From the NCBI GenBank assembly GCA_963732775.1, contig CAVTAR010000003.1:558001-622000 (forward strand): a DNA stretch of 64,000 nucleotides, read 5' to 3'. How positions within the stretch are numbered: position 1 is the first letter of the stretch; the number at the start of each line of letters is the position of its first letter. Source of the stretch: CAVRQM01 sp963732775 (lineage in GTDB: Bacteria; Pseudomonadota; Alphaproteobacteria; Acetobacterales; Acetobacteraceae). This document shows, piece by piece, positions 1 through 9,005 of this stretch. The notes beneath the pieces are model-generated. The model saw only the letters and a list, made by a program, of their open reading frames with translations. It was not told the origin of the DNA and searched no databases. The position numbers were made by a program, and so were the translations under genes.

Positions 1-597
1 CAGCGCCGGGCGCTGGCCCTGCAGGATGGGCTGGAACGAGAACCCCTTCGCGGCCAGCGCGGTCGCGAGCGTCACCGGCCAGCCCGGCCGCACCGAGCCG
101 TCGGTCAGCGACAGCGCGGTGGCCACGTACTGGTCTTGGCCCTGCCCGTCCAGCACCGAGGCCACGACGTAGAGGGTGCCCGCCGCAGGGTCGATGGCCG
201 GCGTGCCGAACACGCCCTTGAAGCGCGGCGGCCCGCAATTCGGCACCGAACCCGCATCGACCGTGCCCAGGACGGTGCGCCACACCTGCGCCCCGGACTG
301 CGCGTCGATCGCCTGCACCACGTCCTGGTCGGTGGCGACCACCACGACCCCGTGCGCCGCCCCCGGCGCCTTCCAGTCCAGCGGCTGGCCGTGCACCGCG
401 CCGCTCACGACGCCGCCGAAGCCGTGGCTGAGCGTGAGCGTGGCAGCGCTCGCCCAGGTCAGCGTCGGGGTCACGAACCGTCCGCTGCGCGCGGCATCGG
501 CGTGATAGGTGGCCCCTTGCGCGTTGTCGTCGGCCCGGCACGGGGTGGCGAGGGCGAGCAGCGCGGCAAGCACCACGCCGCGTGCGAGGAGAGGCAT
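1..597 (-). CDS. Secreted PQQ-like beta-propeller protein, 3' end beyond window
   Basis: The last 199 codons' worth of the 5' half is visible; the gene runs off the left edge. The start at 597 is an ATG preceded by GGAG at 8 nt. The first ~20 residues form a Sec signal peptide (hydrophobic, ending CRA just before DDNAQG), so the product is exported. The body repeats strands such as VVVATDQDVVQAIDA and GTPAID-GTLYVVASVLD, the blade pattern of PQQ-like/WD40-type beta-propellers. It is clearly a paralogue of the next gene (739-2250): both share GTPAID, LSL-DGSV-PGWP and ALAAKG-F blocks. No enzymatic residues are recognisable, so function is unknown; it may be a structural or binding propeller. 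Confidence 0.75.
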   Translation of the reverse strand, partial: MPLLARGVVLAALLALATPCRADDNAQGATYHADAARSGRFVTPTLTWASAATLTLSHGFGGVVSGAVHGQPLDWKAPGAAHGVVVVATDQDVVQAIDAQSGAQVWRTVLGTVDAGSVPNCGPPRFKGVFGTPAIDPAAGTLYVVASVLDGQGQDQYVATALSLTDGSVRPGWPVTLATALAAKGFSFQPILQGQRPAL

Positions 598-703
598 GGG
601 ACTGCTCCGACGTTTGCGCCGACGGGACCTCGGCGTCCTGTATGCTATCGCAACGTCGGCGCCGCGTCGAGCGCAATGCGGGCGAGCCCGGACAGCCAGG
701 CTC

Positions 704-725
704 CCCGCCGGCCCATCCCGGCGGG
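704..725 (-). terminator. Possible hairpin after the 739-2250 gene
   Basis: Perfect 8-bp stem CCCGCCGG/CCGGCGGG with a 6-nt loop lies 14 nt past the stop of the downstream-reading propeller gene. There is no U-run on the minus strand, so intrinsic termination is uncertain. Confidence 0.3.
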
Positions 726-738
726 AAGCGCATACCGC

Positions 739-2250
739 CTAGAGACCGGGCGTGAAGTCGAATGCGTAGAGCCGCCCGGCGCCGCCCACGAACAGCCGGT
801 TGCCGGCCGCCAGGATCGTCGAGAACACCGGCAGGCCGGACAGCTTGCCGGCGTTGCCGCCGCCCGAGAACAGGATACTCCCGGTATCGGCGCGATAGCC
901 GTGCAGCATGCGGTCGCCGCCGCCGGCGCCGGCGATCCAGAAGATCGGCTGCGACGAGCCGTCCGTGGTCGTCAGCATCGGCGAGCCCCGCGAGGACAGC
1001 GATCCGCACCAGGCGGTCGAGACCGCCGGCCTCGGGGTCGCGGTGATCACGAGCGTCGTCAGCGCGATCTGCGTGACGCCGCCGGGGCAGTTCGACCCCG
1101 AACCGTTGAAGGCGACATAGACGGCGTTGGGCGTCTCGTAGGTGGCAGGCCCGGTCTTGATCTCGCTGTTGGCCACCTGCTGCACCAGCAGCGCGCCGCC
1201 CATCCCGCCCAGGTTCGACCGGTTCAGCACGTAGGCGTTGCCGTCCTTGCCGAGTTGCAACAGCCAGTGCTGCCGACCGCCCGGACCGTTCACGTCGATC
1301 TGCACCGGCGCGGTGCCGCCGAGATCGAGGTCGCCCGCATCCAGCTGCTGGAAGTTCGTGGGCACGAAATAGTCGGCCGGGCTCGAGGAATGCTGCAGGT
1401 TGGGGTTGAGCCGGAACACGCCCTCCCCATCACCCCAGCCGGACGGCTCGATGGCGTTGCCGGTGGTCATGAACAGGTAGTTGCCGTCGAACACGACGCC
1501 GCCCTCGCCCCAGATGCCGCCGCGCGACGCACGGGTGGTCCAGGCACCGAGGATGCCCGGCGCATTGACGTCGACGCCGACGACGGTGCCGTGATAGCCC
1601 TGACAGTCGCCGCGGTTGCCGCCGAACGGCACGTACAGCTCGCCGTTGACCAGCGCCAGCGCCCCCCGCTGGCCGCTATAGGCCGCCTGGAACGGGATGC
1701 CCTTGGCGGCGAGCGCGTCGCCGATGTCGAGCGGCCAGCCGGGCAGCACCGAGCCGTCGTTCAGCGACAGCGCGAACACGCGAGCATGCACGACCCCCGA
1801 ACTGTCCAGGATCGCGGCGCTCATGTAGGCGGTCCCGTTGACGACATCGATGGCGGGCGTTCCGGCGACGCCGCTCAGCGCCCCGTGCTGGCAGATGGGG
1901 CCGGTGAAGATCGGACCCAGGTTGGTCGTCCACAGCGCGTGTCCGTCGCCGGGATCGAGGGCGTACACGTTGTTCTGGTCGGTCGCGACGAGGATCTCGG
2001 CTCGGCCGTTGTCGCCGCCCTGCTGCCAATACAGCGGCTCCGCCACGATGTTGCCCATCACCGCGCCACTGAAGGTCGGGCTGCGGCGCAGCGTGGCGGC
2101 GCTGTTCCAGGTGAGGCCGGGGACGACGTAGTTCCCTGTGCGGGCGGGGTCGGCATGGTAGACCACGCCGATATCGGCCTGATTGGCGCCGGCCGGCATC
2201 CCGGCGAGAAGGCTCAAGGCAAGCAGCGAAAGCCCGGTGAGAACGCGCAT
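739..2250 (-). CDS. Secreted PQQ-like beta-propeller protein
   Basis: This encodes a 503-residue protein. I chose the ATG at 2250 because GGAAGGAG lies 7 nt upstream and the following ~22 residues (MRVLTGLSLLALSLLAGMPA) are a clean signal peptide; the reading frame stays open 14 codons further upstream but without that context. The mature part shows repeated blade motifs (EILVATDQNNVYALDPGDG, GTPAIDVVNGTAYMSAAI, ALALVNGELYVPFGG, NRLFVGGAGRLYAF), typical of PQQ-like beta-propellers of the outer-membrane-assembly BamB/quinoprotein fold. The C-terminal strand ends RLYAFDFTPGL. The tandem paralogue at 1-597 follows in the same direction. No catalytic calcium/PQQ residues were identified, so a dehydrogenase role is not supported. 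Confidence 0.8.
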   Translation of the reverse strand: MRVLTGLSLLALSLLAGMPAGANQADIGVVYHADPARTGNYVVPGLTWNSAATLRRSPTFSGAVMGNIVAEPLYWQQGGDNGRAEILVATDQNNVYALDPGDGHALWTTNLGPIFTGPICQHGALSGVAGTPAIDVVNGTAYMSAAILDSSGVVHARVFALSLNDGSVLPGWPLDIGDALAAKGIPFQAAYSGQRGALALVNGELYVPFGGNRGDCQGYHGTVVGVDVNAPGILGAWTTRASRGGIWGEGGVVFDGNYLFMTTGNAIEPSGWGDGEGVFRLNPNLQHSSSPADYFVPTNFQQLDAGDLDLGGTAPVQIDVNGPGGRQHWLLQLGKDGNAYVLNRSNLGGMGGALLVQQVANSEIKTGPATYETPNAVYVAFNGSGSNCPGGVTQIALTTLVITATPRPAVSTAWCGSLSSRGSPMLTTTDGSSQPIFWIAGAGGGDRMLHGYRADTGSILFSGGGNAGKLSGLPVFSTILAAGNRLFVGGAGRLYAFDFTPGL

Positions 2251-2597
2251 CGGTCTGCTCCTTCCGTCGTTACGGCGCGAAACTAGCTTCATCGTAACGT
2301 GCTCGACAACCGAAATGTAGCGTTAACGCTCTTTGTGCGATGTTAATGAGGGTGTCATATCACACCCGGTCGCTCGGGTTGGCCCCACCGGCTCGGCCGG
2401 CGGCGGATCAGTCTTCGCGTTTCCAGCGCGTCCGCGACCTTGCGCTCGCGACCCCGGACCTGCGCGCGCGATCGCTCCGCGGCGGCCCGGTTCGCCAGCA
2501 AAGCCAAATGTGTGCGAGGTCGATTTTTTTCGCTTGCTCCTGCGAGAGCGTACTGCATACGGTCGAGATCAACGAAAGTCGGACGGGAACCGTGACA
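2251..2597. promoter_or_regulatory. Divergent promoter region with two palindromes
   Basis: About 350 nt separate the divergent propeller gene and phosphoesterase gene. It holds no supported gene, although the phosphoesterase frame is open back to 2340. Two perfect dyads stand out: AGCGTTAACGCT (2319-2330) and GGGTGT-6nt-ACACCC (2350-2367). This stretch is also locally AT-richer than the surroundings. They are candidates for operators of a regulator controlling one or both genes; the regulator is not identifiable. Confidence 0.35.
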
Positions 2598-4352
2598 ATG
2601 TCAGCGTCGATATCGTGGCGCCCGCCTCACTCGGCACGCCCGGGCCAGCGGCGCAGTGCGGCGCGGCTCCTCGGCGCGGGCTTCGCTGCCGGGCTATGCG
2701 CGATCCCGGTCGCGCGGGCGGCGACGCCGGCGCCCGCCACGCCCATCAAGCACATCATCATCATCATGCAGGAGAACCGCACCTTCGACAGCTATTTCGG
2801 CAAGTTCCCGGGCGCGGACGGCATCCCGGCAGGGACCTGCGTTCCCCTGGACCCGAAAAAGACCTTGAAGGGTTGCGTGAAGCCGTTCCACGACGCACAC
2901 GACGTCAACGCGGGCGGGCCGCACCGCGCGCTCGATGCCGTGGCGGATCTCGACGACGGCGAGAGCGCGGCGCTGCTGGACGGTTTCGTCAACAGCCAGA
3001 CCGTCGCGGCGGTGAAGTCGAACTGCGGCGCGGGCTCCACCAACCCGAGCTGCTCCGGCAACGTCGACGGTTCCGCCCGGCACGATGTGATGGGCTATCA
3101 CGACGACGACGACATCCCGAACTACTACGCCTACGCGCGGCACTTCGTCCTGCAGGACCGCCTGTTCGAGGGCGTGCGCGGCTGGTCGCTGGCCTCGCAC
3201 CTCGACCTGGTCAGCGAATGGTCCGCGCAATGCACGAACCAGACCGACGCCTCGACCTGCTCCACCTCGCCCACCCCACCGCGGGGCGGCACGACGACGG
3301 AATACCCTTGGGCAAGCCTGTTCGAGCTGTTCGACAAGAATGGAGTGAGCTGGAAGTATTACCTGGGCCAGGGCAACGAGCCGGATTGCGAAGACGACGA
3401 GATGACCTGCGCGCCCGTCGCGATGCAGCAGGCCGTCCAATCGATCTGGAATCCCGCCCCGGCCTTCGGCTGGGTCAAGGCGCAGGGCGCGTCCTACGCG
3501 GCAACGCACATCGTTGCCGTCGACCAATTGGTGCTCGATGCCGAGAACGACACGCTGCCGCAGGTGTCCTGGATCGTGCCGAACGCCGAGCGGAGCGAGC
3601 ACCCGCCCGCGGGGATCACCGCTGGAATGGAATACGTCACTTCGCTGGTCAACGCGGTGATGAGCTCGCCGGCCTGGAACAGCACGGCTATCTTCATCAC
3701 CTGGGACGACTGGGGCGGTTTCTACGACCACGCGGTCCCGCCGGTGATCGACACGAACGCCTCGTCGACGCCGGTGCAGGGCTTCGGTCTGCGGGTGCCC
3801 GGCATCATGATCAGCCCCTACGCACGGGCCGGGCTGATCGACCATCAGCTCCTCAGCTTCAACTCCTTCGCGACCTTCGCCGAGGACCTGTTCATGGGCG
3901 GCAAGCGGCTGGTGCCGGCCGACCTCGGCACCCCGGACCGGCGGCCGACGATCCGCGATGCACTCACGTCGGCAAAGTTCATCGACGGCCACGTCGAGCC
4001 CATCGGCGACCTGCGCAACGAGTTCGACTTCACCCAGGCGCCGTTGCAGCCGTTGCTGCTGTCGACGCACATCCCGATCGGCCTGACCGCCGTGTGCAGC
4101 ACCGACGGCACCGACAAATGCAGCACGCCGACAGTGACGCTCGGGTGGCAGGCGGTCGGGACGCCGCAGGTGCCGGGACCATTCACCTACGACGTGCAGC
4201 GCGACGGGGTCGATCTCGGCCAATGCGTCACGACCGGCACCGCCTGCACCGACGCGCCTGGCCGCGGCCAGCACCTCTACCGCATCTACTCCGTCGACCC
4301 CAACGGCGTGCGCAGCCCGCTCTCGGCCGCGGCCGAGGCCGACGAGCCCTGA
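2598..4352 (+). CDS. Secreted phosphoesterase (phospholipase C / acid phosphatase family)
   Basis: The product is 584 residues when begun at ATG 2598; the frame is open upstream to 2340, but only this start gives a signal sequence (RR followed by a hydrophobic stretch ending VARA, ~40 residues in), possibly Tat-type. The hallmark HIIIIMQENRTFDSYFG follows directly, matching the metal/nucleophile motif of the PF04185 phosphoesterase family (non-haemolytic phospholipase C, AcpA-type acid phosphatase). A second signature, DDWGGFYDHAVPP, occurs at about residue 370. The ~80-residue C-terminal part (VTLGWQAVG..., YDVQRDG) resembles a fibronectin-like appended domain. It probably cleaves phosphate esters or phospholipids outside the cytoplasm for phosphate acquisition. 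It ends 3 nt from the convergent gmk gene. Confidence 0.85.
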   Translation: MSASISWRPPHSARPGQRRSAARLLGAGFAAGLCAIPVARAATPAPATPIKHIIIIMQENRTFDSYFGKFPGADGIPAGTCVPLDPKKTLKGCVKPFHDAHDVNAGGPHRALDAVADLDDGESAALLDGFVNSQTVAAVKSNCGAGSTNPSCSGNVDGSARHDVMGYHDDDDIPNYYAYARHFVLQDRLFEGVRGWSLASHLDLVSEWSAQCTNQTDASTCSTSPTPPRGGTTTEYPWASLFELFDKNGVSWKYYLGQGNEPDCEDDEMTCAPVAMQQAVQSIWNPAPAFGWVKAQGASYAATHIVAVDQLVLDAENDTLPQVSWIVPNAERSEHPPAGITAGMEYVTSLVNAVMSSPAWNSTAIFITWDDWGGFYDHAVPPVIDTNASSTPVQGFGLRVPGIMISPYARAGLIDHQLLSFNSFATFAEDLFMGGKRLVPADLGTPDRRPTIRDALTSAKFIDGHVEPIGDLRNEFDFTQAPLQPLLLSTHIPIGLTAVCSTDGTDKCSTPTVTLGWQAVGTPQVPGPFTYDVQRDGVDLGQCVTTGTACTDAPGRGQHLYRIYSVDPNGVRSPLSAAAEADEP

Positions 4353-4355
4353 TAC

Positions 4356-5024
4356 CTACGAGCCAGGCGCGGCCGTCTCGATGCCGAGCAGGCGCGCGAC
4401 CCAGCGCGCGACCGGCAGCCGCGCGCGGGCGGTCCGCGCGGCCAGCAGCACGGCGTGGACCGACGCGAAGGCGTGGTCGAAGTCGCGGTTGACGATGACG
4501 TGGTCGAACTCGTCGGCATGGGCGATCTCGCCGCACGCCGCCTGCATCCGGCGCCCGATCTCGGCCGCGTCGTCACCGCCGCGCGCGCGCAGCCGCAGCT
4601 CCAGTTCCGCCAGCGACGGCGGCAGCACGAACACCCCCACGACGTCGCCGGGCAGCGCCGCGCGGAGCTGGCGGAAACCCTGCCAGTCGATGTCGAACAG
4701 CACGTCGCGGCCGGCGCGCAGGGCGGCTTCCACCGGGGCGCGCGGCGAGCCGTAGCCGCGGCCGAACACGCTCGCCCATTCCAGCAGCGCCCCCGCCTCG
4801 GCCATCTGCTCGAACACCTCGCGGCTGCGGAACAGGTAGTGCTGGCCCTCCAGCTCGCCCGGGCGCGGCGCGCGCGTGGTGACGCTCACCGACAACGTCA
4901 CCGCCGGCTCCGCCGCCAGCAGGGCGCGCGCGATGGAGCTCTTGCCGGCGCCGGAGGGGGCCGCCAGGACCAGGCACACGCCCCGGCGCCAGGGCGGCTC
5001 GCAATCAGGATCGGCGACGGACAT
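4356..5024 (-). CDS. gmk: Guanylate kinase
   Basis: Guanylate kinase phosphorylates GMP to GDP with ATP in the cytoplasm. The 222-residue product has the P-loop APSGAGKSS near residue 25, the GMP-binding segment TTRAPRPGELEGQHYLF and the FDIDWQGF block, all classical for the family; length is normal. ATG 5024 is preferred over the GTG at 5033 because GGAG sits 8 nt upstream of it. It is transcribed divergently from the metallo-beta-lactamase gene and converges with the phosphoesterase gene. Confidence 0.93.
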   Translation of the reverse strand: MSVADPDCEPPWRRGVCLVLAAPSGAGKSSIARALLAAEPAVTLSVSVTTRAPRPGELEGQHYLFRSREVFEQMAEAGALLEWASVFGRGYGSPRAPVEAALRAGRDVLFDIDWQGFRQLRAALPGDVVGVFVLPPSLAELELRLRARGGDDAAEIGRRMQAACGEIAHADEFDHVIVNRDFDHAFASVHAVLLAARTARARLPVARWVARLLGIETAAPGS

Positions 5025-5150
5025 GCCAGGCACTCCGGGACGGCCGGGTCGGGGTCGGCCTGCTTAGCAGCAGCGCCCCGCGCGCGCGACCGGGTTGCGG
5101 TGTGCCGCGCGCCGGCGCACATCGCCGCCACGACATCGAGGGCGAAGACC

Positions 5151-6009
5151 ATGGCGCGCGCGAACCCCGGCTTCCACTCCACCACCATCGGCGAGGTCGT
5201 CGTGACCGCGCTCAACGACGGCCAGTTCGAGGCCGCCACCGCCCTGATAACGGGGCTGCCGGCGCAGACCAGCGAGGCGCTGCTGCGCGACAGTTTCCGC
5301 GTGCTGCCGCCGCGCTTCACCGTGTCCTGCTTCCTGCTGGAGTTCGCCGGACGCCGCGTGCTGGTCGATTTCGGCACCGGCGGGCTGTACGGCGCGGTGC
5401 TCGGCCACGCACCGACCCGCCTCGCCGCCCTGGGGGTCGCGCCGAACTCCATCGACACCGTGCTGCTGACGCACGGCCACCCCGACCATGTCGGCGGCCT
5501 GGTGGACGCGGCGGGTGCTGCCGTGTTCGCGCGCGCCGAACTGGTCGTGAACGCGACCGAGGCGGCGTTCTGGACCGGCGAGCCGCGGGCCGACAACGGC
5601 GACCCGGCGCGCCGCGCCCTGTCGGCCTACGCCGCGCGGCTGCGTCACGCCGCCGACGGCGAGGCGGTGCTGCCGGGGATCACGCTGCACCAGTTCGCCG
5701 GCCACACGCCGGGGCACAGCGGCTACCGCATCGAGTTCGGCCGGCCAGTCGCTGCTGATCTGGGCCGACATCGTCCACGTGCCCGGCATCCAGTTCGCCC
5801 GCCCGGAGGCCGGCGTGGCCTTCGACGTCGACGGCGAGCAGGCCCGCGCGACCCGGGCACGGGTGATGGACATGGTGGCGACCGACCGGCTGCTGGTCGC
5901 CGGGATGCACCTCGACTTCCCGACCTTCGGCCACGTGCTGCGGCGCGGCGACGGCTATGCCTTCGAGCCGGCCGTGTGGGCACCGACCGCGAGCGGGCTG
6001 TTCGGCTGA
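5151..6009 (+). pseudogene. MBL-fold metallohydrolase, one frameshift
   Basis: Starting at ATG 5151 the frame encodes a metallo-beta-lactamase-fold hydrolase with THGHPDHVGG (zinc ligands) and FAGHTPGHSG. After IEFG around 5741-5746 the frame fails; dropping one base in the GGCCGGCC stretch restores QSLLIWADIVHVPGIQF and continues to GMHLDFPTFGHV and a stop at 6007-6009. The restored product, about 285 residues, has the complete set of family motifs and resembles periplasmic or cytosolic MBL hydrolases of unknown substrate. Whether the extra base is real decay or a sequencing error is undecided; the intact coding pattern on both sides favours an error. Confidence 0.75.
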
Positions 6010-6015
6010 CGCGGA

Positions 6016-6789
6016 TCACGCCCCGCCGCATCCCGGCGCGCGCAGCTTCACCGCCAGCCCCGGGTTGACCGCGGCGGCCACCGCGCAGCGGCTCGGCTTG
6101 CGGTGCCCCGGCGCGGTCGGCTGGCGGCCCAGCAGCAGCCGCAGCGTGTGGCCGTTGGACAGCTGCAGCCGCACCAGTCCCAGCACCACCATCTGGTGCG
6201 CGAGCGGCCCCGGCGTGATGCCGGCGATGATCCCGGCACCCAGCGCCGCCACCCGGTCGCGGTACTCCGCGGCCAGGTCCGGCGTGTGCGAGTGATACAT
6301 CCCCACCGCCACCGACCAGTCCCCGCCCGCCTCCGCGTCGTACAGCGTGCGCAGGTAGTGCGCGGCGTAGCGGGCGTTGTCGTACGGGTCGAACGCCTCG
6401 GCCAGGCTCGCGAAGGCGTGCGGGTGGTATTGCAGGTTCACCTGCAGGCAGCCGGCATCGAGGAACCGCACCCCGCGCGCCGGCGCCACGCGGGCGAACG
6501 ACACCGCCTGCGCCTGCGAGACGAACACGTAGTCCGCGCCGTCGGCATTGATCGACCAGGGCCAGGGGCGATACGCGCGGTCCAAATCCGGCCGCCCGGT
6601 CTCGGCGAGCGCGATGCGCCCCGTCAGCCCGTCCGGCACGCCCTCCAGCAAGCCCGCCGCCGCCGCCGCCGCGACGCACTGCGCCACGGGCGAGCCGGAC
6701 TGCGGGAACACGCGACGTGCCTCGGCGGGTCGGGCCGAAGCCAGGAGCGCCACTAGAACGCCGAGCGCGCGGGTGGTGCCACCCCTCAC
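6016..6789 (-). CDS. Lytic murein transglycosylase, SLT domain
   Basis: This is a 257-residue exported protein. The start is GTG 6789, whose GTGA overlaps the rnd stop; it immediately gives a signal peptide ending AEA near residue 24. The SLT/GH23 signature follows: RIALAETG with the likely catalytic Glu at residue 63, FLDAGCLQVNLQYHPHAF, and the AARYLR-like helix AARYAAHYLRTLY (seen as NARYAAHYLRTLYD). It should cleave peptidoglycan glycan strands in the periplasm. It is translationally coupled to rnd upstream, an unusual partner for a cell-wall enzyme. Confidence 0.82.
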   Translation of the reverse strand: MRGGTTRALGVLVALLASARPAEARRVFPQSGSPVAQCVAAAAAAGLLEGVPDGLTGRIALAETGRPDLDRAYRPWPWSINADGADYVFVSQAQAVSFARVAPARGVRFLDAGCLQVNLQYHPHAFASLAEAFDPYDNARYAAHYLRTLYDAEAGGDWSVAVGMYHSHTPDLAAEYRDRVAALGAGIIAGITPGPLAHQMVVLGLVRLQLSNGHTLRLLLGRQPTAPGHRKPSRCAVAAAVNPGLAVKLRAPGCGGA

Positions 6790-7976
6790 TCGGCCGCGCT
6801 GAGCAGTTTCCTCACCCGCCGCCCGTCCACGCCCAGCGCCATGCGCCCGGCCTTCAGCGCCGCCGCGTCGCGCCCGAACACCTCGTAGCGCCAGCCATGC
6901 GCCGTCGGCACGTCGGGCGCGTCCTCCGACGCCAGCCGGTCGATGTCGTCCGAGGAGGCGACCAGCCGGGGTGCCACGTGATGCTGCTCGCAATTGGCCG
7001 CCAGCAGCACCTTCAGCAGCGACACCAGCGCCGGCGAGGGCCGCGCCGTGTCGCCCCGCCCCGCCGCCTCGGGCAGCGCATCCTCCGGCAACGCCCGCGC
7101 CTCGGCGATCGCGGCCATCAGCGAGGCGCCCGTGCGGCCCTCGGCGAAGCCGCGGGTGATGCCGCGCACCCGGCCCAGCGCCTCCGGGTCGGTCGGCGCG
7201 GTCGCCGCGATCTCCAGCAGCGCCTCGTCCTTCAGCATCCGCCCGCGCGGCACGTTGGAGCGTTGCGCCTCGCGCTCGCGCCACGCCGCGACGGCGCGCA
7301 GCACGCCCAGCATCCGCCGGTTGCCGGTGCGCGGCCGCAGCCGCTCCCACATCCGCTCCGGGTCGGGCGCGTAGGTCGCGGGGTCGGCGAGTTCGGCCAG
7401 CTCCTCGGCCACCCAGTCGAGCCGCCCCTCGCGCTGCAGCGTCTCGCACAGCTTCTCGTAGACCCGGCGCAGCCACGTCACGTCGGCGGCGGCATAGGCG
7501 ATCTGGGCTGCCGACAGCGGCCGGCGGCTCCAGTCCGAGAAGCGGTGCGCCTTGTCGATCTGCCCACCGGCCAGCGAGGCGACCAGCGAATCGTAGCCCA
7601 CCTGGTCGCCGAACCCGGCCACCATGGCGGCCACCTGCGTGTCGAACAGCGGCCGGGGCGGGGCGCCGTAGCGCAGCACGAAGATCTCGATGTCCTGCCG
7701 GGCGGCATGGAACACCTTCGTCACCGCCGGGTCCGCCAGCAGCGCGCCGAGCGGGGCGAGGTCGATGCCCTCGGCCTCGGCATCCACCACCGCGACCTCG
7801 CGCTCGCCGGCGAGCTGCACCACGCACAGCTCCGGCCAATAGGTGCGCTCGCGCATGAACTCCGTATCGACGGTGACGAACCGCTCGCCGCGCAGCCGGT
7901 CGCACAGGCCGGCGAGGGCGGCGGTCTCGGTGATCAGCACGGGCTCGGGGAAGTTTTCGCGGGCGGGACGGGGCAT
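6786..7976 (-). CDS. rnd: Ribonuclease D
   Basis: RNase D trims the 3' ends of tRNAs and other small RNAs. The 396-residue product has the DEDD exonuclease motifs: DTEFMRERTYWPEL near residue 35, HAARQDIEI with the second Asp, and YAAADVTWL with the Tyr-x3-Asp of Exo III. An HRDC-like helical region follows from about residue 210. The ATG at 7976 is the first start that keeps the family N-terminus; the frame is open much further upstream, over the divergent corA gene, but that is a shadow. Its stop overlaps the next gene by 4 nt. Confidence 0.9.
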   Translation of the reverse strand: MPRPARENFPEPVLITETAALAGLCDRLRGERFVTVDTEFMRERTYWPELCVVQLAGEREVAVVDAEAEGIDLAPLGALLADPAVTKVFHAARQDIEIFVLRYGAPPRPLFDTQVAAMVAGFGDQVGYDSLVASLAGGQIDKAHRFSDWSRRPLSAAQIAYAAADVTWLRRVYEKLCETLQREGRLDWVAEELAELADPATYAPDPERMWERLRPRTGNRRMLGVLRAVAAWREREAQRSNVPRGRMLKDEALLEIAATAPTDPEALGRVRGITRGFAEGRTGASLMAAIAEARALPEDALPEAAGRGDTARPSPALVSLLKVLLAANCEQHHVAPRLVASSDDIDRLASEDAPDVPTAHGWRYEVFGRDAAALKAGRMALGVDGRRVRKLLSAAE

Positions 7977-8054
7977 CGGGCGGCAGACTACACACGCAGC
8001 CGGGCCCCCGGAAGCCACGCTCCGAGGCGCGTCGGCGGCCCACGGAGGAGCCGC

Positions 8055-9005
8055 ATGTTCACCGCCTTCCCGCCCCACACCGACGCCGAGCGGCAACTGC
8101 ATCCCGGCACGGTCTGGATCGACCTGCTGGACCCCACGGACGACGAGGCGAAGCTCGTCACCGAGGCCACCGGCCTGCACGTGCCGACGCGCGCGGAACT
8201 CTCCGAGATCGAGAGTTCGAGCCGCCTGCGCCGCAGCCGCGACGCGCTGTATCTCAGCGTGCCGTCGGCGATGGCGGGCCAGCCGGCGAGCCCGATCGGC
8301 TACGTGCTGTCGCGCGAGCGGCTCGTCACCGTCCACTTCACGGCACTGCCCGCGTTCGAGGCCTACGCGCAGGCGTGCCGCGTCGAGCCGGAGGCGTCGG
8401 CCGGCAGCATGGAGGTGTTCCTCGGCCTGCTGGAAGCCGCGGTCGACCGGCTGGCCGACGCGCTGGAGCGCGAGGGCGCGGCGCTGGAGGACGCCTCGCA
8501 ACGCATCTTCCACCCCCGGCGCGCGTCGGCGGGCAAGCCGCGCCGGGTCGATGCGGAGCTGCGCGCGCTGGTACGCGAGATCGGCACCGCCGGCGACCAG
8601 GCGAGCCGGGTGCGCGACACGCTGCTGGGCGTGGGGCGGGTCGCGCAGTACGTGGTCGGCACGGTCGCCGACTGGATCTCCGCCGGGCAGCGCACCCGCT
8701 TCGAGACGCTGCGCGCCGACATCGCCTCGCTCGCGGAATACCAGACCCGGCTCGCCGACAACGTGCAGTTCCTGCTCGACGCGACGCTGGGGCTCATCAA
8801 CATCGAGCAGAACAACATCTTCAAGGTGCTGACCATCGTCTCCATCGTCGGCATCCCGCCGACCTTCATCGCCAGCCTGTACGGGATGAACTTCCACGAC
8901 ATCCCCGAGCTGAGCTGGAGCTTCGGCTACTGGTACGCGCTGGGGCTGATGCTGGTGACCGCGGTGCTGCCGCTGGTGTGGTTCCGGTGGAAGGGGTGGT
9001 TGTGA
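8055..9005 (+). CDS. corA: CorA-family magnesium/divalent cation transporter
   Basis: The 316-residue product ends in two transmembrane helices joined by the family's selectivity motif GMN (in SLYGMNFHDIPEL, near residue 280), preceded by a long helical stalk rich in charged residues. This is the CorA pentameric channel layout, with a cytoplasmic N-terminal domain sensing Mg2+. The ATG at 8055 has GGAGGAG 3-9 nt upstream. The stop overlaps the start of the next membrane protein gene by 4 nt, so the two are probably co-translated. Confidence 0.9.
   Translation: MFTAFPPHTDAERQLHPGTVWIDLLDPTDDEAKLVTEATGLHVPTRAELSEIESSSRLRRSRDALYLSVPSAMAGQPASPIGYVLSRERLVTVHFTALPAFEAYAQACRVEPEASAGSMEVFLGLLEAAVDRLADALEREGAALEDASQRIFHPRRASAGKPRRVDAELRALVREIGTAGDQASRVRDTLLGVGRVAQYVVGTVADWISAGQRTRFETLRADIASLAEYQTRLADNVQFLLDATLGLINIEQNNIFKVLTIVSIVGIPPTFIASLYGMNFHDIPELSWSFGYWYALGLMLVTAVLPLVWFRWKGWL

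Noticed and set aside
136..2286. A 716-codon plus-strand frame over the propeller gene
   Set aside because: It is composed of Arg/Ala/His-rich text with no recognisable motif and lies antisense to a protein with a signal peptide and beta-propeller blades; a codon-bias shadow.
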